Shown here in pieces: positions 10,441 to 21,494 of a stretch of 64,000 bases of DNA. The stretch is taken from the NCBI RefSeq assembly GCF_034190915.1, contig NW_026947514.1:3059701-3123700 (forward strand), read 5' to 3'. Position 1 is the first letter of the stretch; each line of letters starts with the position of its first letter. This DNA comes from Cavia porcellus. Lineage: Eukaryota > Chordata > Mammalia > Rodentia > Caviidae. The position numbers and the translations under genes were made by a program. The notes under the pieces were generated by a model. The model did not search any database and was not told the DNA's origin. It worked only from the letters and a program-made list of their open reading frames with translations.

Positions 10441-13400
10441 TTATGATCTCTGAATTTCATCAATCATAAGATTGACTGGCCTCAGTGGAAAGCTGGAGAC
10501 AGTGAGAATGCCATAAAAACCTCTTTATAGACATAATGGTGGAAAGCTTCCCAAACATGGGCGAAGAATTCAGTCTATAAATAAATGAAGCATTAGAATT
10601 CTAAACAGCCATGATAAAATAAATCCAAATCAAGGTATATCATAATTAGAGCTCCAGAAATTCATCACAAGAACAGAATATTAGAAGCAGGTAGAGAAAA
10701 GAAATAAATGACCTATAAAGGAAAGCCCATCAGAATCACAGATGACCTTTCAACAAAAATCATCAAATCAAGGAGAGCTTGGAGTGTGGTATTTCAAGCC
10801 CTAAAAAAAAACCTTCAACCCAGATTGACGTACCTCACAAAACTATCTTTTAAGATACTATCATGACAAAGAACAACTGAAGAAAGTCCTGACCACCAAG
10901 CCAGCTCTTCAGAATGCTGTGAAGGATGTATTAGAAAGAAAAAACTCAGGCCACAAGCACCAGCACGCCAATAGAAAGAAACCACCAGACAAGGCCAGCA
11001 ATTCAACAGAACCAACAACAGGAAAATAATGAGAAAGATAAGATAACACATGTCTGTTGTAAATGGGTCTCAACTCACCAATCAAAACAAACAGACTGGC
11101 ATAATGGATCAGGAAGCAAGATCCAACAAGATGCTGCCTAAAAGAAACACATTTAACTCAAAAAGAAATTCAGAGACTTAAATTCAAAAGATAGAAAATG
11201 ATACTACATGCAACAGTAACTCAGAAGGCAGCAGGTGTATAAAAATGTATGCCCCAAACACCAGTTCACCCAACTACATAAAACAAATATTAATGAACAC
11301 GAAGAATCAAATATGTACTAATGCAATTGTAATGGGGAACCTTAATACCCAACTGTTACAATTTTATGGATCAGCTACCCAAAAATTTAACAAAGAAATA
11401 TCAGAATTAAACCAAGCCTGTGAACACATGGACTTGATAGATGTCTACAGAGTGTTCCACACAACAACCACAGAATACACATCCTTCTCAGCTACACATG
11501 GGTGTTCTTCAGAATAAATCACATAGCAGCCCATAGAACATGCTTAAGTAAATGCAGAGGGACTGAAATTATCCCATGTATATTATCTGACCATAGTGCA
11601 ATGAAATTGGAAATCAATGCTCAAAGAAACCACAAAACTCCATAAACACATGGAAATTAAACATCTTCATGAGCAACTGATGGGTCACAGAAGAAACTGA
11701 AGAAGTATCTATAATTAAGTAACACTGATAGAACATAGCAGAACTTAGGGGATGCCATATAAGCAGTCCTATGAGGGAAATTTATAGCTGTGAAATCTGA
11801 CATCAGGAAAACAGAATGAACTCAAATAAACAACTTAAAGTTGAACTTCAAACTTAGAGAAAAGAACAAATCAAACCCAAAGCTTGTACAAGAGAGGAAA
11901 TTATAAAGATAAGAGCAGAAATTAATACAATTGAGTCTCAGAAAACAATATGAAGAATCAACGAATTGAAGAGTTGGTTCTTTGAAAGAGTAAGTAAAAT
12001 TGATAAACCCGTAGCCAAACTTTTAAAAAAAGGGGCAGGGGGGCTCAGATTCAAACAATAAGGATGAAACTGCAGAAATTCAGAGGACTGTCAATGCCTG
12101 CTTTCAGAATCTGTACTCTAATAAAAAAGAAAACATGGAAGAAATTGACAGATTTATAGACAGACTTATGAATTACCAAAATTGAATCAAGAAGGCATAA
12201 AAGTTCTAAATAACCCAATATCAGTTAATGAACTTAGAAAAGTAATCTAAAACTTCCCAACAAAGAAAAGCCCAGGTTCTGATGGAGTCACTCCTGAATT
12301 CAACAAGAAATCCAAAGACCTGAAGCCGTCAATACTGATGCTCTCTAGTGAATCTGAAAGGGAAGCGGTCCTTCCACAGTCATTCCAGGAAGCAAGCATC
12401 ACCCTGACACCAAAACCAAAGAAGGACGTAACTAAGAGAACTACAGGCCAATCTCCTAGTGAACATAGATGCGAAAATCCTCAGTAAGATACTGGCAAAC
12501 GGAGTGCAGCAAATTGTACAGCATGATCAAGTGGGATTCTTCCCAGGGATGCAGGGATGGCTCAACATATGCAAATCAATAAATGTAGTACATCATATTA
12601 GGAGAGCCAAAGGCAAAATTACATTATCATCTCCAGAGATGTGGAAAAATCATTTGACAAAATCCAACACCCATTCATGATAAGCACCCTACAGAAAATG
12701 GATATAGATGGTCTTTACCTCAATCTGATAAAAGCTATCTGAGAGAAACCAGCAGCCACCATCATACTAAATGGACAAAACTGAAAGGTTTCATTCTAAA
12801 ATCCATTGTCATTGCTACTATTCAGCATAGTTGTGGGAACATTAGCCAGAGCAGTTAGACCAGGAAAAAAAGGAATAAAGATAAGAACGGAAGAGGATAA
12901 ATTGCATTACATGAGGATGGCATGACACTCTACATAGGAAACCCCAAAAACCTCACCAAAAGACTTGTAGATTTAGTAACCAAATTTAGTAGTGTCTCTG
13001 GATACAAAATTAACACTCAAAAATCAACAGCATTCCTGTACAAAACAACAAACTCAGGACAGAGAAATTAGAGAAACAACTTTTCACAATAGCACCCAAA
13101 ACCATGAAATACTAAGGAATCACTCTAACAAAGGAAATAATATATTATACATTGGAAAAGGAGATCTAAGGGGATATCAGAAAGTGGAAAGATTGAAAAA
13201 TAAAGGAAAATGGAAAGACATCCCTTGTTCATGGAGAGGAAGAATCAACACTTTGAAAATGGCCATATTTCCAAAATTATTATATAGATTTAATGCAATC
13301 CAAATCAAAATGCCATTGTCATACCTAACAGAACCAGAGAAAACACTCCTAAAATTCATTTGGAACCAGAAGAGACTTGGCAAAAAAGGCAGAGCACAGA

Positions 13401-14890
13401 GCATTACAATTCCTGACTTGAAATTATACTGTAAAGCTACTGTGATTAAAACAGCATGGTACTGGCAAAATAACAGATCTGAGGATCAGTGGAACAAATA
13501 AGAAGATGCAGAAAGAACAAACACACTCAGGACCTTATCTTTAGCAAAGGAGCTGAACACATTCACTAGAAGAGATAAAAGCTCCTTAATAAATGGCACT
13601 GGGAAAACTGGTTCTCCACATGCCAAAGGTCTGTATCTGTCACCATGCGCTAAACTAAAATTGAAATAAAAAATCTAGATATTAAAAGAGAAACACTAAA
13701 TCTGTTGGAAGAGAGAGCAGGCAGAACTTGGAGACACAGGTGAAAGCGAAGACTTTATGAACGAAACCCTGATCTCATGGGAAATATCACAAAGAATCAA
13801 TAACTGGAATCTCATCCTGTTGAAAGAGTTTTACACAGCGAAAGATATTACCAACAGAGTGAGAGACAACCTAGAGAGTGGGAAAGAACTTTAGCCAGTT
13901 GTCCTGCAGACAAAGGACTTCTAATTGGAAGACACAAAGAATTGAAAGAAATCAGACCCCCCAGAAGTTTAAGGACCCAATCCAAAAATTGGCATCTGAG
14001 ATCACCACACACTTCTGAGATGAAGAAATACACATGGCGAATGAATATATGAAAAAATGTCTAACATCTGGTTAGCAGAGAGATGCAAACTAAAACAACA
14101 CTGAGATTCCATCTCACCCTAGAAAGAATGGCTACTATCAAGAAATCAACCAATAGCAAATGCTGGCAGGGCTGTGGGGAAAAAGGAGCCCTTCTCCACT
14201 GTGGGTGGGGGTGTAGACTGGTGCAACCACTGTGGAAGTCAGGGTGGAGCCTCCTCAAAAACTAGGACTATTCCCCTTCTGGGTATTTCCTGAGTGAATT
14301 ATAAGCATCCTACCACAGTGATATATGCACACCCATGTTTATAGCAGCACAGTGTAATATTTAAATATTGGAAACAGTCCAAGCACTCATCAACCAACAA
14401 AATAAATGTTTTTTAATACAATAGAGTACTACTCAGCCGTAAAGAAGGATACCTGGAGACATTTCTGGGTAAAACGTACACTGCTGGTCGCTAGTCTGGG
14501 TAAAGGGTGCCGCTGGGGACAGCACTCGTAAGTGAAATAGACCAGACTCGCGTGTCTAAACAGCGCATTGTCTCCCTGTGTGACAAGCTGAAAGAGTAAA
14601 TGAAGATAAAATGCACACTAGATATCACACAATGGAAGGAAGTCGTTCAAAGGGGAAGAGGAACTGGGGGGGTGGAGGGGGAAGGAAGGAAGGGAAAAGG
14701 GTAAAATGAAAACAAAACTTGGGAAACGGAGAGAAGGGCTTGGAGGGAGGAGAGGGGCTAGGAAAAGGGACCAAGTATGTCGTGCACGGAGCAGATTCCC
14801 CGTGATGAGACCATTGTTGTGTGTATCTAAAATGTACCGATGCACTTATTTAAAATACAAACCTGTTACTGATTACACTTGAAACTAAAG
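10441..14890 (+). mobile_element. Degenerate L1, sense, near full-length ORF2
   Basis: Translated pieces follow L1 ORF2 order in shifting frames. Endonuclease-like text (an IYAPN-type motif) is near 11,250. Reverse transcriptase text (NIDAKIL, HDQVGF and GMQGW-type motifs) is at 12,459-12,680. The FIWNQKR and AWYWQNN region is at 13,330-13,475, and the TTLRFHLT and CWQGCGEKG-type C-terminal region at 14,083-14,265. A G-rich 3' UTR (about 14,650-14,760) follows. Stops and frameshifts are frequent, so no protein can be made. The piece before 11,050 matches the region upstream of ORF2. Confidence 0.9.
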
Positions 14891-15202
14891 CTTAAAATGT
14901 CAGATGTGCCCTCTGATCCACAGGATCACAGAGATCCATTCCCGTGAGACGCCAGGGAGCCACAGCGCACGGCACAGTTGTGTGCGTCCAGCGCACACTC
15001 AGCCCCGCCCCTGTAACTGCCCACCCATGTCCTTGTGGTCATGTGCACAGTAGCCCTGGAGCCTGGTCCTGGTCAACAGCGCAGCAGGAGCTTGGACCCA
15101 GCAGCAGAGAAAAACCTCTGCCCTCCAGAGCTGAGATACACTTGGTGACCCCTTCACTCAGCGTTGTTTTTAAGTCGTTGGACGACACTCTAAATTAACG
15201 AC
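14891..15202. other. Intergenic sequence, nothing recognised
   Basis: About 310 bases between an L1 3' end and a SINE. Nothing identified. Confidence 0.35.
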
Positions 15203-15377
15203 AAAAGTGATGTGGCATGATGGTGCACGCCTGGAATCCCAGCACTCTGCAAGGCTGAGGCAGGAAGATCTCAAGTGTGAGTGCAGCCTGGATAACTGAT
15301 TTTCTTAGACCTGGTCTTTAAATTAAAAAGTGGGGCTACAGCTCAGTGCAAAGGCCCTGGGGTGCAATCCTGAATGT
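15203..15377 (+). repeat. B1+ID composite SINE
   Basis: The left part is B1-like ('ggcatgatggtgcacgcctggaatcccagcactctgcaaggctgaggcagg'). The right part is ID-like ('tggggctacagctcagtgcaaaggccctggggtgcaatcctga'). Confidence 0.75.
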
Positions 15378-15382
15378 GTGTC

Positions 15383-15427
<45 letters not shown>

Positions 15428-15432
15428 GAGAG
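15378..15432. repeat. (TG)n(GA)n microsatellite
   Basis: A GT run of about 10 units passes into a GA run of about 20 units with one interruption. It forms the tail of the SINE before it. Confidence 0.9.
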
Positions 15433-15750
15433 GAAAAACCTATCATAGCAACTTGGTAAATCATGCCTGTGGTACACACTCTATTACTGTACACACTATG
15501 CTTTAATTGCACAGCAGTGTCAGAGTCTGTGCACACCAGCCTCACCACAAACACACAAGGAACACACTGTGCTGCAAAATCTCCTGGGGACGGGGATTCT
15601 TCAGCTCCGTTCCCCTCCCATGGGGCCACTGTCCCCCACCACCAGGGTCCTCGTGCATGCACGACCTTGCTGTGACCGCGGTGGGAGGCACAAGTCCACC
15701 CTGTCGGTTTGTGCTCTGTGTCACACGGCACACCATCATGCGTTACATCC
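15433..15750. other. Intergenic sequence, nothing recognised
   Basis: No repeat or coding region recognised between the microsatellite and the next SINE. Confidence 0.35.
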
Positions 15751-15887
15751 CATGGAAACAATCTTTTTTTTTTTTTTGTCTTTTTCGTTTTTACTGGTAC
15801 CAGGGATCGAACTCACGACTGCCTGCTTGCAAGGCAGGCACTTATGCCGCTGAGCTAAATCCCCAGCCCCTTCATGGAAACAATCTT
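15751..15887 (-). repeat. Young tRNA-Ala-type ID SINE with target duplication
   Basis: The element body (15,766-15,872, minus strand) reads as an Ala-like tRNA: A-box 'tagctcagcggcataag', an anticodon arm with a TGC triplet inside a perfect 'cctgc/gcagg' stem, and B-box 'gagttcgatcc'. An A-rich tail follows. The 15-base sequence CATGGAAACAATCTT stands on both sides (15,751-15,765 and 15,873-15,887) without a mismatch, which marks a recent retroposition. It is not a tRNA gene, because it lacks a normal 3' acceptor partner and carries a SINE tail. Confidence 0.9.
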
Positions 15888-18800
15888 GAACATCTAATCA
15901 CGTTCCCAGGCTCTGCCCCAGGAGGGGTGTGGACACAAGACAGGGCAAATGCTGACCCTGCCTTGGGCGGTCACAGTCACCTCCCTGGGAGGTGGCGTGT
16001 GGGCCGAGCCTTCACCTGCTCACACCCGACACACTTGCTCTGGTTACCATCACTGCCACCCACTACTTCCCCACAAACGGAGCCCCAGCCCCCCAAAACC
16101 AAGGAGGTCAGAGGTCCGTGACACAGCACCCCTGTCCTTCCCACCCAGCTGTGACTGTCCCTAGGGCCTGGCTGGCAGCCCTGCCCCTGTGCTAAGGAGC
16201 CCCCGCAGCCTGGGCTTTCTGACCTGGTCACGAAGCAGCTGCCCTGGCCGTGCCTCTGGGGTCTTGGTTCCGGTGCCCCCAGGCAGGACTGAGCTCTGAC
16301 CCCGTGCGAGGGAGGTTGTGTGGTGTCTGCATCGCTCACCACACTCACGTGCATGACCCTGCAAGTGTTGCTGCTTCCTCGGAGACGTGGGACCCAGGAG
16401 CAGGGCGCAGCCTGCATCAGGGAAAGAGACCATTTGGCAAATGAGGCCAAGGCTGCATTTCAGAGGACGGCAAGGGGCGTGGCAGTGCAAACCCCACCTG
16501 CGGTACCGAGCAAGTGTGCTGCAAGTGGGTCAGAGCCGGGCGCAGCTGGGTGACTCATTTCGTCTGCAGTCCCACGAGGGAGCCTGGAACCCAACCGATC
16601 ATGCCTTCAGGCCGCCCACCTTGCTCCTTGCCATCAACCTGACCACAGTGGACTTTCGAGTTCCTCTCCTGCCGGAGACGGCGTCTCTGGGAACGGCCTG
16701 GTGCTGGAGCCGGAGGCCCCTGTCCGGGGCTGGCCTGGGTCCCTGGCCACAGCAGCTCTGTTCCAGAGGGGGCTCGAGGGTCCCTGTGCCTGGGGATTCG
16801 GAGCACTGCACCCTTCGACTGCTCAGTGATGAGAAGTCCAAGTCCCCAATGCCAGGGTGGCCCGGGGTTGCCAGGAAGCCCAATGCCTGCTTTGTGGAGG
16901 TGGCAGCCAGGCTGGGCCATGGCTGACCTGTTGGCTGGGGGTCACTGCATGTGCCCCACCACGGGTTGTGTCTTCTGTGAGCCCCAGGCAGTGGGGAGAC
17001 CCCAAGCAGCCGGCTCTTCCCTCCTGAAGGATGGTCAGCCACCATCTTGGCAGTCTGGAGGTCTCAGGTCAGAGAATGTGCCCTGTTCCTGGAGGGGTCA
17101 GGCAGGAGGGGCCTGTCTAGAGGTCCCTGTGGACGTGGGCCCCTGGGCTTGTGGCAGGCTCCCTGTCCCCGGGTCCCAGACCCTTGGGCACTGAGCTCGG
17201 CCACTGGGGGGCAGTGCTGGCCAGGAGACCTGGCAGGAATCCACCCTGTTGCCCGCCCAGCAGGGGCCTGAGAGCTCATTCCTACCCAAGGCTGTGGGGT
17301 CAAGGCTCTGTCTGGGCTCTGGGCTTTCCCTGGAGTCCACAGTCACACTCTGTCCACACACAAGCACACAGTCTCACGAGCACTTGTGTGCTCGCTCCGG
17401 TGTTGACACGCATGCACTGAACAAGGTTTCACCTGTACACGCATTGAGGTGTCCACCTCACACACATGCACGGCCCGCAGACAGCACCCTCCAGGCCCCT
17501 GTGCACGTCACCCACACAGAGCCACGTTCCTGCCCACTCCTCGGTGCTGACTGTGCCCCTTGACGGACGGGGACATCCATCTGCCCCCGCCTGGAGCCCA
17601 ACCCAGTGCTCCCTGAGGGGCTGAGCAGGCGCCCTGCAGCCCCCCTATGTGAACCCCCAGCGGAGCTGCTCCAGGGCTCGCCACCCTCTGGTGTCCCTGG
17701 TATCCCTGGTGCCCCCTGTAGACCGGAAGCCCCGCTTTCCTCCTCTCCACCTTTCCCTCCCTTGTCCTGTTGCTCCCATCTTAAAATGGCAAAACCAAAC
17801 CCGAGCCTGCCCAGCTGGTCACAGCTGCCTTTCCCACGTGCAGAGGGCGTCTGGGCCTGGGGTCCTTCCTCTGTGACTCTGAGTCTTGTCCACTTCTCCA
17901 GGCATCACATGGGCCTGTTGTAACCTACACAGCCCCTGGATGAGATATAATAAACATGAGTGAAATACAGGTGTATAAAAGCTCCCAGGATTGAGAAAAT
18001 ATATGTGAGAATAAAACTTAAATGACCAGGAGAAGCACAGACCTGCAGACTCCCAGGTCCTGTAAGGTGGGTTGGTTTGGAGCTTTGAACTTCTCTCCGA
18101 GATTCCTGGCGGCCAAGGTGAAAAGAAAAATGTGATCTGTTCAGTTGTCTTTGCTGTTCCTAGGAATTAGGTTTCCCAAGTCTCTTCCTATCAATTGGGA
18201 TATCTGGGGGGATGTGTGACACCCTGAGGAGAGTGTGTGAGGTCCCTCCCAGGCCCTAGAGACAGCTGTTCTCTGGAGCATGTGAAACTTCCACAGCCAT
18301 GGCTCTGAAAGTGTCAGAAGGTACAGCCAAGCCACCACAAGGCTCACAGCCAGTCCTGGTGTTGTCAGAGCCCTGTGGTTGCCCCATCCCTGCTGAGCCC
18401 TTGCTGGAGGGGGCAGTGGTGATCTCTTCTCCACCAGCACCTCACGAGCATGAGCAGGGACCAGGACAGAGACCCAGCCCAGCCTTGGATAGCAGCCTGG
18501 GGCTCACAGGCCGTGGAGGGAACAACTATGAACTGGCAACACAGAGGAGTGGCCAGGACAGTTTCCCCTCAACATCCCCGGACTCCCAACATCCTGGATG
18601 CTCCAGGCCTGATGGAAAACGATGTGGCTTCTGTGCAGAGCCTACGCCATCCTCCGTGCGCTTGAAGCCACATCCAGGTGACTTTGCTGCCTAAAACATC
18701 TGTGGGCAGGTCACCTTCTCCGTGCGTTGTCCAGGAGGGGATGACATGAACCACAGCTGCGTGTGTACAGCGCAGGTGACGTTAGGGACTGTGCTGCCTG

Positions 18801-20829
18801 TGGGGCGGGGACCCCAAGGTGGGCCGCCAGGGTGGGCTGAGGCTTGCTGCCCGGGAGATGGCCCCTGAGGCAGGGTCTCTGGCAATGGGGGAAGATGGAC
18901 CTGCGTAGGGTGGGGTGGGCCTGGGCCCTTGGCGTCTTCCTGGAAGCCTCGGTGTCCTCAAGGTAGCCCACGGCTGTGCAAAACACAGCGATGAGTCATC
19001 CGGCTGTGGGCGAGGCTGGCGGTGTTGTTTACCAGAAACTCTCGCTTTTGATTTTTTTTTTTAGAGTTAGTGGAGAGGGAGGAAGGTGGTGCTGGCTGGT
19101 GCATCGCCTGCAGGAGCCGGGGAGGGAGGCAGGCGCGGGGACTGGAGCCTCGGCTGCTCTGGGGAGGGCAACCGGGCTGGGACCAACAGGTGGGCAGGCA
19201 GGGAGGCCCCGGAGCAGAGAGACGAGGACAGGAAAGAGGAGGACGCGGCTGACAGGCATGAACCTGATGCCTTAGGTGGCCCCAGGGGCTGGGAGACGCT
19301 GGGCTCCTGTGTCATCTCTGCAGCCACCGTCAGGTGGGGCTGGACCAGACACAGGTGGCTTTATGGAGGTGTGGCCCGGGATGGCTCCTCCTGGGTCCTT
19401 TGCATCCCAAGCTTCTTGGAGCAGGCTTTACACCCAGGGTTCCCGGGACCTTCTCAGGGATCCCTGGTGTTTGAGTTTGGAAATGTTGCTGACAGCTGTG
19501 GCATTTTGTGTCTCGGAAACAGGACTCAGCAGGTCACCTGGGGCCCCTCCAGCTCTCCTGCCCTGGGGCCTCAATGACCTGAAGCCAGCACTGCTGTGGG
19601 TCCCTGACGCCTGCTCAGCACACAGCTGTGGAGACCTGGAGCCGGCTTGTGGTGTCCTGCCATTCTCGCCTTCGGACTCCCACTCACGTGGTGGGTGCCC
19701 GAGCACCTGCCAGGGCTCCAGGGCCACGGCTGTGTGGAGGGCCGGGGGTCCTCGGCCGTGTCTGTGTCTGCTGCACGTCCAGAGCGCGCTGCGTGTCCAC
19801 ACCTCGAGCGTGTGCCTGCGGCCTCCCTGTGTGTGTCTGCGTGTGCACATGGGGCTCCCATGGGGGCATCTCCTCCTCTGAGTGCTCCGAGCCACCAGAA
19901 GGCCTGTCTGGGCACTGTCTGCGCTGGCCTCACTGGCTGTGTCTGGCCTGCCGTGTCCCCTGCCACACAGAAGGGAGCTGGTCTTGCACAGAGTGAAGCT
20001 CCCCCGCTCTGGCCTGTGATCCTGCTCTGCGTGCTGGGCAAGGTCACCTCCCATCACTGTGCTGCCTGGGCCGGGTGTGGGACAGGCCAGTACTCTTCTG
20101 CTCAGGTGTGGGCCGCTGAGGATGCTGTGAGCCCCTCACACCTGCGCCCCGCCTCCTCCTCCCGCACTGTGCAGCTGTGAGCACCTCTCCTTCTCTTCTG
20201 GGCCACCAGGCTTCCCCTCCCTGCTTGGCTCCTTCACCCAGAGCTCACACAGGGCTCTCAGGGGCTGGCCTTGGCTGGAACGGTGGAACTGTGACGTCTT
20301 CCCTGGGACCTCGATGAGGGAGTCCAGCCTCAGCCCCATGGTGGCTGGCAGGAGGCCCTCAGCAGGTGGGGCAGCTGGCAGCCACTGTGGGGCCTCTGGG
20401 CAGGGCTGTGCCTGCGTCCTAGAAACAAACATGCAGATGCAGAGGGGACAGTGGAGAGGACAGAGTGGAGGGCACTGTGGAGGGGAGGGAGCTGTGCCTG
20501 GGCCCGGCACAGCTGAAGTGACCCTCCGCAGCCTACTTGGATAGGCACCCTGAGGAGACAGAGGCCCCTAGTTCCTGGAAAGCAGCTTCCAGGAAGCAGG
20601 CGCAGCCTCTCATCCCACCCTTCAGATGCGGCTTCCTGGAAAACAGGGCCTCTAGGAAGGCTCATACCCCATCAGGGCCAGCCAGCTTGGGGCTGGGGTG
20701 TGGAAGGAGGGAGGGGCACCGTGGTCAGGGCTGGAGGGGAAGTGTCGAGAGGGCCATCTTCAAGAAGCGGGACTTTCCTGAGCACCCACTTGGCTCTTAA
20801 GCAAGGCTGAGGGACAAGGTGCCTGGCAT
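15888..20829. other. GC-rich intergenic sequence, about 4.9 kb
   Basis: No repeat family, RNA gene or recognisable exon was found. CA-rich dispersed patches lie at 17,340-17,520, and an AT-rich island of about 200 bases lies at 17,930-18,130. The many open frames overlap in all six phases and look like chance products of GC-rich DNA. Unannotated exons of a poorly conserved gene cannot be excluded by eye. Confidence 0.4.
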
Positions 20830-20896
20830 AGCTGTGTGGTGTATGTGCATGCGCGTGTGTGCACGTGTGTGTGCATGTGTGTGTGCACGTGTATGT
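20830..20896. repeat. Imperfect GT microsatellite
   Basis: Alternating GT with CA interruptions ('gtgtgtgcacgtgtgtgtgcatgtgtgtgtgcacgtgt'). Confidence 0.85.
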
Positions 20897-21426
20897 GCTG
20901 GGCCCATGGAGACCCACACCAAACGTCCCAGACTCTGTCCCGCCCCACATCGCTGTTGGTTTAACTCTCCCAAAGTGCGCACAGCACACCCAAGAATGGA
21001 GGAGAGCCCGGGCCATGCAGGGAGAGGTCTTGGGCTGAGTTGTCCCCACACTGTCTGCCAGCGCCCCACTGTCCCCCTGCTGTCCGTCAGAGCCCTGGAA
21101 CCCCACCGACTGAGGCAGGGTAGAGTGGTGCAGGTGCATGCGGGCACAGGTGGCCCAGAGGGGCGAGGGATGGAGGGAAGGGCAGGGGTAACCACGAGGC
21201 CAGCCAGAGCAGGAGGGCTCGAAGGCCGGTGCCTACCCTCCCGAGCACCGCAGCACAGCAGGGCTGCTCTAATCAACCGGCTGATTCAGGCACAGCCCAG
21301 CCACATGGATTCCGCTCCTGCTGCTCCTGTGACCCTGGCTTCTGCAGGAACGTGGGGAAGAAGTAGGAAGAGTCGTGTCCACAGAGGGATGATCCTGCCT
21401 CGGTTTCCCAGAGCTGGAACACAGTG
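20897..21426. other. GC-rich intergenic sequence, nothing recognised
   Basis: About 500 bases between two alternating purine-pyrimidine tracts. No feature identified. Confidence 0.35.
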
Positions 21427-21456
21427 TACACGTGTGTGTGTGCGTGCGCCCGTGCG

Positions 21457-21491
<35 letters not shown>

Positions 21492-21494
21492 GCA
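21427..21494. repeat. Palindromic GT/CA repeat, Z-DNA-prone
   Basis: A GT arm (about 21,430-21,449) passes through 'gcgcccgtgcgc' into a CA arm (to 21,492). The GT arm and the start of the CA arm are nearly reverse complements, so a long hairpin is possible. The whole 65 bases alternate purine and pyrimidine almost throughout. Confidence 0.8.

Noticed and set aside
12459..13501. Reverse-transcriptase-like frames as host genes
   Set aside because: They are pieces of a degenerate L1 ORF2 in changing frames.
15766..15872. tRNA-Ala(TGC) gene
   Set aside because: The cloverleaf is that of an ID SINE with an A-rich tail and target duplications, and a near-copy exists at 61,474-61,580.
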